64,000 nucleotides of DNA, from contig CAKQBG010000001.1 of assembly GCA_934216145.1 (NCBI GenBank), positions 54,179 to 118,178 on the forward strand, in the 5' to 3' direction. Below, one piece after another: positions 37,495 through 46,151 of this stretch; the stretch's first letter is position 1; every line of letters starts with the position of its first letter. A program made the translations under genes and the position numbers. The stretch comes from an uncultured Anaeroplasma sp. (lineage in GTDB: Bacteria > Bacillota_I > Bacilli_A > Acholeplasmatales > Anaeroplasmataceae). The notes under the pieces were generated by a model, which was not told where the DNA came from, made no database searches, and saw only the letters and a program-made list of their open reading frames with translations.

Positions 37495-39435
37495 TTAAAA
37501 ATTCTTAGTTAATTCAAAGGCACTATTAATAGCTTCCTTAATAGATTGAGATTTCGAAGCATCTCCAATTAAATAAACATTATTGCCTAATTCTTTTATT
37601 TCATTAATATAATCATCATTTCTTCTATAGCCAATTCCAAATAATAAGCTATCCGCATCATTAATTGTATATTTAATATTATTAAGCTCATAAGTAATAG
37701 TGTCATTAGTAACCTCTACTACCTTCGCATTATTTATTAACTTAACACCCTTATTCATCAACCTTTTCATTAGAGCTGATCTACTAGCCTGAGCATCTTT
37801 CATCATCATAAATGGCATTGCCTCAATTATAGTAATATCACGATTACGTGGTGCTAAATCATTAACAAGTGGCGCTAAATAATCTGCAGTCTCACATCCA
37901 ACTGACCCACCACCAATAATAACAATCTTTCTACCAGGATTAATTTTACCAAGTAAAACATCCTCGCATGTACCGGTTAACTTAAATTTATTTAATGAAT
38001 CAATAATAATTGGCTTGGCTCCACAAGATAAAATAATATCATAATCACTATATTTTTCTTTAATAAGTTCTTTAGTAATTGTAGTATTTAACTTAATTTC
38101 TACACCCTCATTTAATACTCTATGATACAAATACTTTGTTAGCTTAGTCAAATCGTTTTTAGCAATAGGTACAGATGCAGCATTTAATAAGCCACCAACT
38201 CTATTAGATTTTTCAGCCACTATAACATTATGGCCTCTTTTCTTTAAAATATAAGCTGCCTCAAGTCCAGCAGGTCCTGCCCCAACAACTAATACATTCT
38301 TCTTTTCATTACTTAATTCAATTGTATCCTCATTAATAAGCTCGAATGATGGATTAACTGAACAAGCAATTCTTTTACCAAACATAATACCATTTAAGCA
38401 CTTTAAGCAGCCAATACATGGTCTAATGTCTTCTCTTCCTTCAATTGCCTTATTTGCAAAATCAGGATCACATAAATTAGCACGTCCAACTAATACTGCA
38501 TCACATACCTCATTATCAATTAGCTCATTAGCTATCCAAGGCTCAAGAATTCTACCTACAGTAACAACAGGTATAGAAACATGCTTCTTTATTTCTCTTG
38601 CGGCATCCTGATGGCTTCCCATCTTGGTTCCTGAAGGTGGAATAGCTGAGCCTCTAAGGATAGTCATACCTCCTGAGACATGAATCATATCAACACCTAT
38701 AGATTCTAATCTCTTAGCTACATAAACCATATCAGTTAGATTATTTCCACCATCGAAATAATCATCACCTGAAATTCTAACATCAATAATAAAATCAGGT
38801 CCACATTTTTCTCTTACAGCCTGAATTACCTCAAGAGTTAATCTTAATCTTGATTCTAAATTTCCACCATATTCATCTGTTCTTTTATTATAATATGGTG
38901 ATAAAAAGCCTCCTAATAATCCATGAGCATGAGCAGCATGAATCTCTACTCCATCTCCACCTGCAAGCTTAACCCTATAGGCTGCATCAGCAAATTGCTT
39001 AATAATAACCTTAAGTTCTTCAACGCCAACCTCTCTAGGAGATTCCTTTAAATAGCTAGGTCCAATCCATGATGGAGCTATAAGCCTTGGAGTATTTGGT
39101 AAAGGATATGCCATATATGCTGGATGAAATAGTTGTGGTAAAATCATAGCATTATACTCATGACAAGCATCAACTAATTTTTTCCATCCCTCAATATAAG
39201 AATCATCATGTATAGACATATCTCCTGGTAGATATACATAGGTTGGTTCTATTGTAACAACCTCAGTTATAAATAATGCTACGCCACCTTGAGCTCTTCT
39301 TTTATAATGAGCAATGAGTTCATCAGTAACATATCCATTCTTACCTAAATTAGTAGATAAGGGTGGCATAAATATTCTATTTTTAGCTACCTTAGAGCCA
39401 ATTATAAGTGGCTCACTCAATCTAGTATATTTCAT
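37495..39435 (-). CDS. Flavin ene-reductase, BaiCD/BaiH-like, copy B
   Basis: 646 residues with the same architecture as the downstream copy. The barrel opens LSEPLIIGSKVAKNRIFMPPL, contains GVEIHAAHAHGLLGGFLSPY and YNKRTDEYGG (normal substrate and FMN motif), the iron-sulphur site CIGCLKCLNG plus a further Cys, and the FAD module VLVVGAGPAGLEAAYILKKR and VIIGGGSVGCETADYL. Related enzymes act on bile acids, cinnamates, other enoates or trimethylamine. A strong terminator-like hairpin lies between uxuA and this start (39446-39473), so its expression depends on read-through. It probably works on the aglycone or acid part of the imported conjugate; the substrate is inferred. Confidence 0.9.
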   Translation of the reverse strand: MKYTRLSEPLIIGSKVAKNRIFMPPLSTNLGKNGYVTDELIAHYKRRAQGGVALFITEVVTIEPTYVYLPGDMSIHDDSYIEGWKKLVDACHEYNAMILPQLFHPAYMAYPLPNTPRLIAPSWIGPSYLKESPREVGVEELKVIIKQFADAAYRVKLAGGDGVEIHAAHAHGLLGGFLSPYYNKRTDEYGGNLESRLRLTLEVIQAVREKCGPDFIIDVRISGDDYFDGGNNLTDMVYVAKRLESIGVDMIHVSGGMTILRGSAIPPSGTKMGSHQDAAREIKKHVSIPVVTVGRILEPWIANELIDNEVCDAVLVGRANLCDPDFANKAIEGREDIRPCIGCLKCLNGIMFGKRIACSVNPSFELINEDTIELSNEKKNVLVVGAGPAGLEAAYILKKRGHNVIVAEKSNRVGGLLNAASVPIAKNDLTKLTKYLYHRVLNEGVEIKLNTTITKELIKEKYSDYDIILSCGAKPIIIDSLNKFKLTGTCEDVLLGKINPGRKIVIIGGGSVGCETADYLAPLVNDLAPRNRDITIIEAMPFMMMKDAQASRSALMKRLMNKGVKLINNAKVVEVTNDTITYELNNIKYTINDADSLLFGIGYRRNDDYINEIKELGNNVYLIGDASKSQSIKEAINSAFELTKNF

Positions 39436-39443
39436 TTATATCC

Positions 39444-39473
39444 TCAAAAAAGGCCCAATTATATTATTGGGCC
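39444..39473 (-). terminator. Intra-operon terminator or attenuator before ene-reductase genes
   Basis: GGCCCAAT (minus 39466-39473) pairs perfectly with ATTGGGCC (39452-39459), followed by TTTTTTGAGGATATAAATG. The T-run merges into the ribosome site of the ene-reductase gene. It lies 7 bases after the uxuA stop, leaving no room for a separate promoter. Confidence 0.8.
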
Positions 39474-39479
39474 AAAATG

Positions 39480-40517
39480 TTATTTCTTTAAATCCTTTTC
39501 TACTGCCTCAAACAAACCACATAGATAAGCCGCACCAAGCGCTCTATCATATAATCCATATCCAGGCTTTGCATCCTCACCCCAGATATTTCTTCCATGG
39601 TCTGGTCTAAGATAACATTCAGATCCATTTTCTACTAAAGCTTTAACTATATTATAAATATCAACATTACCACAGCTAGTTTGATGTCCATTTTCATAGA
39701 AATCAGTCTCATTTGTAAACTTTAATTGTCTTAAATGAGCAAAATAAATTCTATCAGCGTATTTAGCCGCCATCTTTGGTAAATCATTAAATCTACCAGC
39801 ACCTAAGCTACCTGTACAGAAGGTAATTCCGTTATGCTTATCAGGTACAGCTAGAAATAATCTATCATAATCAGATTCACGACCAACAATACGTGGCAAA
39901 TCGAAAATATCCCAAGGTGGATCATCCGGATGAATAGCCATATTGACATTAGCTTCATTACAAGCGGGCATAATTTCCTTTAAGAAATAAACAAGATTAT
40001 CAAATAGTTTTTCATGAGTCATACCCTTATAATCCTCTAATAAACCATTTAATTCCTCACTTGTATAGCTTTCATCCCAGCCTGGTAATCTTAAATTATG
40101 CTTATCAAGCTTTGAAAAATCCTCCTCACTATATGATAGTGATGTTGAACCATCCTCATGCTTATAGTATAAATTTGTTCTAAACCAATCAAAAACAGGC
40201 ATAAAATTATAACAAATACATTTAACTCCTACTTTGCCTAATCTACGGATATTCTCAGCATAATTTGCAATAAGCTTATCTCTAGTAGGACGTCCTAGTT
40301 TTATATCCTCATGTACGGGTACAGATTCAATAACCTCCATTTCAAGGCCTTTACTATTACTTAATTCCTTTAGCCTTAAAATTCTATCCATAGGCCATAC
40401 CTCACCAACAGGTACATCATAAACAGCTGTAACAACACCTGTCATGCCTTGGATTTGCTTTATATATTCTAGAGGAATAGAATCTTTTTCACCGTACCAG
40501 CGAAATGTCATCTTCAT
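39480..40517 (-). CDS. uxuA: Mannonate dehydratase
   Basis: 345 residues, a normal length. Converts D-mannonate to 2-keto-3-deoxygluconate (KDG). The start MTFRWYGEKDSIPLEYIKQI, then AVYDVPVGEVWP, CYNFMPVFDWFRT, MAIHPDDPP (metal ligands His and Asp), FCTGSLGAG and LRPDHGR with the terminal metal-binding and catalytic region (GYGLYDRALGAAYLCGL), all match UxuA. It acts in the cytoplasm with UxuB, encoded 12 bases upstream. No KDG kinase or aldolase lies in the window. Confidence 0.96.
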   Translation of the reverse strand: MKMTFRWYGEKDSIPLEYIKQIQGMTGVVTAVYDVPVGEVWPMDRILRLKELSNSKGLEMEVIESVPVHEDIKLGRPTRDKLIANYAENIRRLGKVGVKCICYNFMPVFDWFRTNLYYKHEDGSTSLSYSEEDFSKLDKHNLRLPGWDESYTSEELNGLLEDYKGMTHEKLFDNLVYFLKEIMPACNEANVNMAIHPDDPPWDIFDLPRIVGRESDYDRLFLAVPDKHNGITFCTGSLGAGRFNDLPKMAAKYADRIYFAHLRQLKFTNETDFYENGHQTSCGNVDIYNIVKALVENGSECYLRPDHGRNIWGEDAKPGYGLYDRALGAAYLCGLFEAVEKDLKK

Positions 40518-40529
40518 TATGATTTCCTC

Positions 40530-41378
40530 CTATACTCCTGAATAACTTGAGAATCCACCATCAATTGGAATACAAATACCTGTAACAAATGATGCAGCCT
40601 CGCTTGATAATAAGAATAATGTAGCTCCAACTAAATCATCAACAACTCCAAATCTTCCCATTGGAGTTGCAGCTAAAATCTTACCTGTTCTAGCTGTAGG
40701 TGTTCCATCTGGATTCCATAATAATTTCTCATTTTGTTTTGTTGAGAAGAAACCTGGTGCAATTGCATTAACTCTAATTCCAACATGTGAGAAATGTACT
40801 GCAAGCCACTCAGTAAAATTAGATACTGCAGCCTTAGCACCACTATATGCAGGAATTTTTGTTAAAGGTGTATAAGCATTCATTGATGAAATATTTAATA
40901 TTGAACAATCCTTACGACCAATCATATCACTTGCGAATATTTGAGTTGGAAGTAATGTTCCTAAGAAGTTTAAATTAAATACAAATTCAACACCGCTTTG
41001 ATCTAAATCAAAGAATGTCTTGATACCCTTCATATTATCATTTAATTCAGCATATTCATTATCTGTTGTAGCACGAGGATTATTTCCTCCTGCACCATTA
41101 ATTAAAATATCACATTTACCAAATTCAGCTAATACCTCTTCATGACATTTAACTAAAGATTCCTTAATTAATACATTAGCCTCAAAGCCTTTAGCAATAC
41201 CACCATCAGCAACAATTAAATCAGCTTCTCTTTGAGCAGCATCTTTATTTAAATCAAGTAGAGCTACCTTAGCTCCACATGCTGCAACTGCTTTAGCTAA
41301 ATGTGAGCAAATTATTCCACCAGCACCAGTTACAACAACAACCTTATCCTTTAAATTAATTTCAAATGGTAATTTCAT
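40530..41378 (-). CDS. uxuB: Fructuronate reductase (D-mannonate oxidoreductase), SDR type
   Basis: 282 residues. Reduces D-fructuronate to D-mannonate with NADH. A short-chain dehydrogenase: VVVTGAGGIICSHLAKAVAACG is the nucleotide-binding loop; ILINGAGGNNP and N-I-S-S-M-N-A-Y..P..K-I-P-A-Y-S-G-A-K carry the catalytic Ser, Tyr and Lys. The C-terminal IPIDGGFSSYSGV is the same as in B. subtilis YjmF-type UxuB. The family is unrelated to the long-chain UxuB of E. coli. It is paired with uxuA. No glucuronate isomerase (uxaC) is in the window. Confidence 0.92.
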   Translation of the reverse strand: MKLPFEINLKDKVVVVTGAGGIICSHLAKAVAACGAKVALLDLNKDAAQREADLIVADGGIAKGFEANVLIKESLVKCHEEVLAEFGKCDILINGAGGNNPRATTDNEYAELNDNMKGIKTFFDLDQSGVEFVFNLNFLGTLLPTQIFASDMIGRKDCSILNISSMNAYTPLTKIPAYSGAKAAVSNFTEWLAVHFSHVGIRVNAIAPGFFSTKQNEKLLWNPDGTPTARTGKILAATPMGRFGVVDDLVGATLFLLSSEAASFVTGICIPIDGGFSSYSGV

Positions 41379-41395
41379 AATTTTTTCCTCATTTT

Positions 41396-41437
41396 AAAAA
41401 TTTTAAGAATATACTAAGGCCTAAGCCCTAGTATATT
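41396..41437 (-). terminator. Hairpin between lipoprotein gene and uxuB
   Basis: AATATACTAGGG-type arm (minus, 41426-41437) pairs with a TAGTATATT arm (41408-41416) over at least nine bases, followed by CTTAAAATTTTT. It probably stops part of the transcripts after the lipoprotein gene, or protects the upstream message from decay. Confidence 0.7.
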
Positions 41438-41448
41438 CGTTGGGTGTG

Positions 41449-42918
41449 CTATTTCTTTAAAGTGAAGGTAATTTCTTCACCATTGAAAAAGCTTGAAGTA
41501 GTTAATGATTGGAAATCACTAGCCATAGTCATTTCAATAGTTTCATTAACAACTGTGAAATATTGCATATTTGTAGAAGTTAAAGTAAGAATTGATCCAG
41601 CTTTTGTGTAAGTACCATCTCCAGCCTTTGCATTACCAAAGCCAGGGCATGTAACAGTAAATGTACCATCCTTATAAATATTAACATCCATTACTGTACC
41701 ATTAGTAGATGTACCTTCATAACTACCTAATAGTTCAGGAACTACTGGTGTATCTCCACCCTTTTCCTTAAATACTACAGAAACCTTTTGAGTTTCTTTT
41801 CCTATCTTAAAGCAATACATACCATTAACAACAATCTCAGTTTCATTTCCGTTAACAGTTACTTTATCAATTTCATAGCCTTCGCTAGCTTCTGGCTTAA
41901 TTGCAAGCCACATACCAACCTCAACTCTATCGCTTGAATTAACAGGAGTCATAGCATATGAATTATTATCATAATCAAACCAAGAAACTGTATAACTACC
42001 ATTTTCTGTATTACCAAGAGTTACCTTAGATACAGGATTTTTATGCTCAATATTACTATCATTTTTTTCAGAAATTGAAGCATTATATGTTACTTGTAAT
42101 TCACGTGTACCATTAATAGAAACTGTTGGTTTTGGTGTCATAATTGCAAAATCTAATGCTGCATGAATATTCTCACTAAAAGATGTTACATAACCCTGTT
42201 CATTAACAGAAATAGAAATATCAGCTGCTGTATTTTTACCTTCGGCAATACCAAAGTCTGACATACCATTATCTGTTTCGTATCCAATATAATCTGGATT
42301 ATATGTTACTTCTAATCCTTTTGAATCAGTAACCTTATATGATGATTCTTTAATTTCATCTAAAGTGAATGTAGGTGTTAAGCCAAATGTATCTAATTCA
42401 TATTGTCCCTTTGAATAAATAAATGAACTAAGTGATAAGCCACCAGCTTGTTCAGCAGAAACCTCACTTAAAATTTCATTTAATTTCTCCTTAGCGTTTG
42501 TAACTTCAACTGGAGATGTATATGTAGTTGAATACATATATTTACCATCCTCACGATATAAAATAGCTTCAGTTACACTCTTAGAATTAGCATCATCTTT
42601 ATCCTCCCAAGTTTTCTTAGAATAGAAATAAAAATTATCACCTAAAGAAAATTCAAAATCTAATACAGAATCAATATCATGACGGAATGATGAGAAATCA
42701 GATGTACCACCATGAGCATCTACTTCAACCTTATATTTGTTCTTAAATGTACCTTTAACATTTTCACTACCTAATTCAGTTTTAAAGCCCTTTAAAATTT
42801 CATCTACATTTTCATTATTTGTATCAGTAGTTTGAGTTCCATTAGAATTTCCACATGCTGCAAGAGCACATACAGATAAAATGCAACTTGCTGTTAATAA
42901 AATCTTTTTTGTTTTCAT
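41449..42918 (-). CDS. Lipoprotein of unknown function in the uronate operon
   Basis: 489 residues. Signal peptide KKILLTASCILSVCALAACG gives a lipobox with Cys at residue 22. I do not recognise the middle (about 40-240), which has regularly spaced Asp and Tyr and FEFSLGDNFYFYSKKTWEDK. A repeat of InlB/bacterial-Ig kind follows (PEASEGYEIDKVTVNGNETE) near residue 345, and the last 100 residues form a lipocalin-like beta domain (LLGSYEGTSTNGTVMDVNIY). It sits between the esterase and uxuB genes in the same operon, so it probably captures or displays the substrate outside the cell. This is inference. Confidence 0.8.
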   Translation of the reverse strand: MKTKKILLTASCILSVCALAACGNSNGTQTTDTNNENVDEILKGFKTELGSENVKGTFKNKYKVEVDAHGGTSDFSSFRHDIDSVLDFEFSLGDNFYFYSKKTWEDKDDANSKSVTEAILYREDGKYMYSTTYTSPVEVTNAKEKLNEILSEVSAEQAGGLSLSSFIYSKGQYELDTFGLTPTFTLDEIKESSYKVTDSKGLEVTYNPDYIGYETDNGMSDFGIAEGKNTAADISISVNEQGYVTSFSENIHAALDFAIMTPKPTVSINGTRELQVTYNASISEKNDSNIEHKNPVSKVTLGNTENGSYTVSWFDYDNNSYAMTPVNSSDRVEVGMWLAIKPEASEGYEIDKVTVNGNETEIVVNGMYCFKIGKETQKVSVVFKEKGGDTPVVPELLGSYEGTSTNGTVMDVNIYKDGTFTVTCPGFGNAKAGDGTYTKAGSILTLTSTNMQYFTVVNETIEMTMASDFQSLTTSSFFNGEEITFTLKK

Positions 42919-42930
42919 TTTTCTTTTCTC

Positions 42931-43659
42931 CTATTTAATAAATTTAATTTCTTTAAAGTATTCAAATACCTTAAATACTTCATTATCCCAGGTAGTCCAT
43001 GAATGATTACCACTAACATACCTGTATGAAATGTCAATTTGATTATCAGCAAAATACTTATCTAAATCTTTTGAGGCATTAATTATAAAATCCTCTTCTC
43101 CAACTGATAAATAGACATTTAATTTCTCTCCCTTATGAGCTAAGGCTACATTCTTTAATGAATACTTCTCATCCATGTAGTCTGGCTTAGTAGCTGGAGA
43201 TAAGCTAACAGCGCAGTAATATTTACTACTATTATTTAGATAATGGTATAAAGCACCATATCCGCCCATTGATACACCACATACTGCAAGTGGCATATCT
43301 TTATCTAGGCATTTAAAATTACCATATAAGAAATCTAAAAGATCTCTTTCAATCAAATTGTAAAAATCATCAATCGGTCCCATATTTAGGTACCATTTGT
43401 TCTCACCATTAACAAAAACTGCTGCAACCTTATTTTCCTCACATAGCTTAATAATCTGAGAATTATTTTGCCAACCCTTTTCGTTATCACCAAATCCGTG
43501 TAAAAATACAGCAAGTGGATACTTTGCATCTAAATTCGAATAATAATTGTCATCCTTATTAGATAAGCATCCTTGTAAGTTTAATGTTGGAATAACAACA
43601 TCAAAGTTCACCTTTCTCGCAACTGCCTTTAAGAATGTTTCTATTTGAAAATGTGCCAT
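42931..43659 (-). CDS. Cytoplasmic esterase, EstA/esterase D family
   Basis: 242 residues with the alpha/beta hydrolase fold. The nucleophile elbow is CGVSMGGYGALYHY (Ser130); HGFGDNEKGW is the oxyanion loop; VGEEDFI supplies Asp and SGNHSWTTWD the catalytic His. There is no signal peptide, so it acts inside the cell, after import. Relatives are tributyrin esterase/acetylesterase, feruloyl or S-formylglutathione hydrolases. In this operon it likely cleaves an ester bond of the imported uronate conjugate. It lies 12 bases after the solute-binding gene. Confidence 0.88.
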   Translation of the reverse strand: MAHFQIETFLKAVARKVNFDVVIPTLNLQGCLSNKDDNYYSNLDAKYPLAVFLHGFGDNEKGWQNNSQIIKLCEENKVAAVFVNGENKWYLNMGPIDDFYNLIERDLLDFLYGNFKCLDKDMPLAVCGVSMGGYGALYHYLNNSSKYYCAVSLSPATKPDYMDEKYSLKNVALAHKGEKLNVYLSVGEEDFIINASKDLDKYFADNQIDISYRYVSGNHSWTTWDNEVFKVFEYFKEIKFIK

Positions 43660-43671
43660 AATTGTAGTCTC

Positions 43672-45042
43672 CTAATCAGTAATTCCCTTATATTCTTTTT
43701 GCCACTTTACTAAATCGCCCTTTGCTCTATGAATCATACATTGTAAATAATATTCAGTCATCTCTCTAGCTGCTCTTCTTTCCTCATCAATAGATGTACC
43801 AATAGAACCAACATAATAAGGTAAATCCTTAACAAGCTCATAATCAATAGGATTTTGAGTTGTACCAGCTATACCATAATAAACTCCTGCCTTATTAGCA
43901 TTTTGAATTGATTTATTTCTATTTGTATCATCCTGTAGGGAAATAATAAAGTCGCAATTTTGATTACATAATGTTGTTGCACACATATCCTGAGTATTTG
44001 ATGATGTAACAGAGCTTGTTTTTATTTCTAGATTATAAATATAAGCACAATAACCTATAATATAATCTATATATTTTTGTACTTGATCATTTACAGATGA
44101 AGGAACAATAATACCACACTTAAGCTTTCTTCCTGTTCTAACAACATCAGAATCACTATTTGTTCCATTTGACACATATAAGCTTTTAATATTTTCCTTT
44201 GATAATTGACTAACCCATTCTGTTAAATTAGCTGCTCCATAGCTTGAGCTAGATTTATCAAAGAACTGCTCAATATTTACATTTCTAAGAGTTGGATGAT
44301 TTTTATCAACTGAATCAACTATCTCTAGTTCGTTATATTCATCAATTGTTTGAATAGCCCAGTTCTCTATTGAAAGGCTTAATGCTGTACCATCAGCATT
44401 TCTCATTGCTCCATTATTATCAACCGCATCAACACAAGCCTTAACAATAGGTAAGATATGTGCTGCATATTTAGCACATAAATATGATAATGTACCCTGC
44501 TCAAATGCATCCTTATAAACACTTGAAAAGCCCGCCATAGTCGCATTTGAAATTCTCATACCAGATGATTTAATAGGGTCTGAAGCGAATTCAACACCAT
44601 TACAAGTAGAGATAACAGCCATTGGTTTATATTTAGCAAATGGAGTCTTATACTGAATACCAGCGTCCCAGTTTTGATTATTTACCATATAAATTACTGC
44701 ATCTTCTGGTAAATCACAATTTTCTTCTCGTTTAATCTTAAACGTCTTTGCATCCTTATTACCCTCATAATTTGTAACAGTAATACCATGATTAGCTAAA
44801 GCATCATTCATACCTAACCACTTATTAGTAAAGTGCTGGCCCTCATAACCATAATAGTTATATAATGCGAAGAAAATTGCATTTTCTGTACCATCGAAAG
44901 TTTCAATTTCTGTAGGAATTGCTTCATTTCCACCACCTAATACAAATAGCTTTTCAATTGAACAAGATGATAATGTAACAACTGTAGTAGCGGATAATAA
45001 AGCTATTCCAGCCATTTTTAATATCTTTCTTTTAAGCTTCAT
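43672..45042 (-). CDS. Solute-binding lipoprotein of the ABC importer
   Basis: 456 residues. Signal sequence ending VVTLSSC (Cys27), so lipid-anchored. The body has two Rossmann-like lobes with ISTCNGVEFASDPIKSSGMR, AANLTEWVSQLSKENIKSLY, KCGIIVPSSVNDQVQKYIDY and CDFIISLQDDTN, as in BMP/periplasmic-binding-like class 1 proteins that serve ribose-type transporters. It is longer than usual. The stop and the following gene's start share base 45042 (coupled). The ligand is unknown; context points to a uronic-acid conjugate. Confidence 0.85.
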   Translation of the reverse strand: MKLKRKILKMAGIALLSATTVVTLSSCSIEKLFVLGGGNEAIPTEIETFDGTENAIFFALYNYYGYEGQHFTNKWLGMNDALANHGITVTNYEGNKDAKTFKIKREENCDLPEDAVIYMVNNQNWDAGIQYKTPFAKYKPMAVISTCNGVEFASDPIKSSGMRISNATMAGFSSVYKDAFEQGTLSYLCAKYAAHILPIVKACVDAVDNNGAMRNADGTALSLSIENWAIQTIDEYNELEIVDSVDKNHPTLRNVNIEQFFDKSSSSYGAANLTEWVSQLSKENIKSLYVSNGTNSDSDVVRTGRKLKCGIIVPSSVNDQVQKYIDYIIGYCAYIYNLEIKTSSVTSSNTQDMCATTLCNQNCDFIISLQDDTNRNKSIQNANKAGVYYGIAGTTQNPIDYELVKDLPYYVGSIGTSIDEERRAAREMTEYYLQCMIHRAKGDLVKWQKEYKGITD

Positions 45043-46151
45043 TATTGTACCTCCTTTGGATTTAAATACTTTTCTTTTCTTAAATATTTTCTCATTTTAA
45101 TCCAGTTAATGAATCTATTCTTATCTACCATATAAACTAATACTGCAAATACAGAGAATCCATTAATTAATGCTGATGCTGTAGATGACATATTAACGGC
45201 ATCAAAGCCATATGAATATAGAATAGTAACACTTACAACTGCTAATAATAATCCTACAATTTGATTATTATATTTTGCTAATATTCCACCAATAAATATT
45301 GGAAGGAAATTTTTAAATACTGTACCAGATGATCCCAAATCAACATTCATTGTAATTTGAGAACCACAAGATGAAATAACCTGATATAAAGCAATTAATC
45401 CACCTGCAATAATAAATGAAACAACGCAATGAAGGAATTCATCAATACCTGTATCAACTGAAATCTTTTGATTATAAACTAAAGCTAGCTTATTATATCC
45501 AAATCTTGTATAGCATAATGCTGCAGCCATTAATAAGCAAACTATAATCGCAATTGGAATAATGATAATTGGTTCCATAAAGAAATTAGATGCTGAATAG
45601 CTACCAGTAGAAATATTAATCTGAGTAGAACCATAAACATTCCTAGAAATAACATAAGCTATACCTTCATAAATTAAGCACATACCAAGAGATATAACAA
45701 TTGGAGGTAGCTTAGTAAAGCATAAAACTAATGAATGAATAAAGCCTATAACCATACCAAATAAAATTGATAATAAAATAAATTCAAAAATATGCTCAGC
45801 TGAATCAAAGCCAGGAACAATTAATGAAGCTAATAATACTGCTAAAATACCTGTAGCTCCAAGTGAAAAGTCCATACGACCTGAATTCAAGTTTGTATTT
45901 AATGCTAAAGCTGCAATTAAAACTAATACTGAAGCCTTAACAATTGACATTAAATTAATAATAGTACCATGACCATCTGAACCAATAAATAAATGATTAC
46001 CACCAATAACATTAGCCATAAAAACTGCTATAAGAATCATTATTATTGGACAACATAAGCTCCAAAATGTCTTCTTTCCTTTAACTCTAAGCTTACGATT
46101 AGAGGTAATAGGATTTTTATTATATTGAATTGGCTTTGAATAATCCATCAT
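45042..46151 (-). CDS. ABC importer permease, ribose/sugar type (second)
   Basis: 369 residues with about ten hydrophobic segments. GGLIALYQVISSCGSQITMN, and FLPIFIGGILAKYNNQIVGLLL, are the EAA-like region of the BPD_transp_2 (RbsC/YjfF/BmpD) family. A basic 35-residue N terminus precedes the first segment. Its start overlaps the upstream permease's stop (46148). It pairs with that permease as a heterodimer for sugar-type import. Confidence 0.9.
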   Translation of the reverse strand: MMDYSKPIQYNKNPITSNRKLRVKGKKTFWSLCCPIIMILIAVFMANVIGGNHLFIGSDGHGTIINLMSIVKASVLVLIAALALNTNLNSGRMDFSLGATGILAVLLASLIVPGFDSAEHIFEFILLSILFGMVIGFIHSLVLCFTKLPPIVISLGMCLIYEGIAYVISRNVYGSTQINISTGSYSASNFFMEPIIIIPIAIIVCLLMAAALCYTRFGYNKLALVYNQKISVDTGIDEFLHCVVSFIIAGGLIALYQVISSCGSQITMNVDLGSSGTVFKNFLPIFIGGILAKYNNQIVGLLLAVVSVTILYSYGFDAVNMSSTASALINGFSVFAVLVYMVDKNRFINWIKMRKYLRKEKYLNPKEVQ

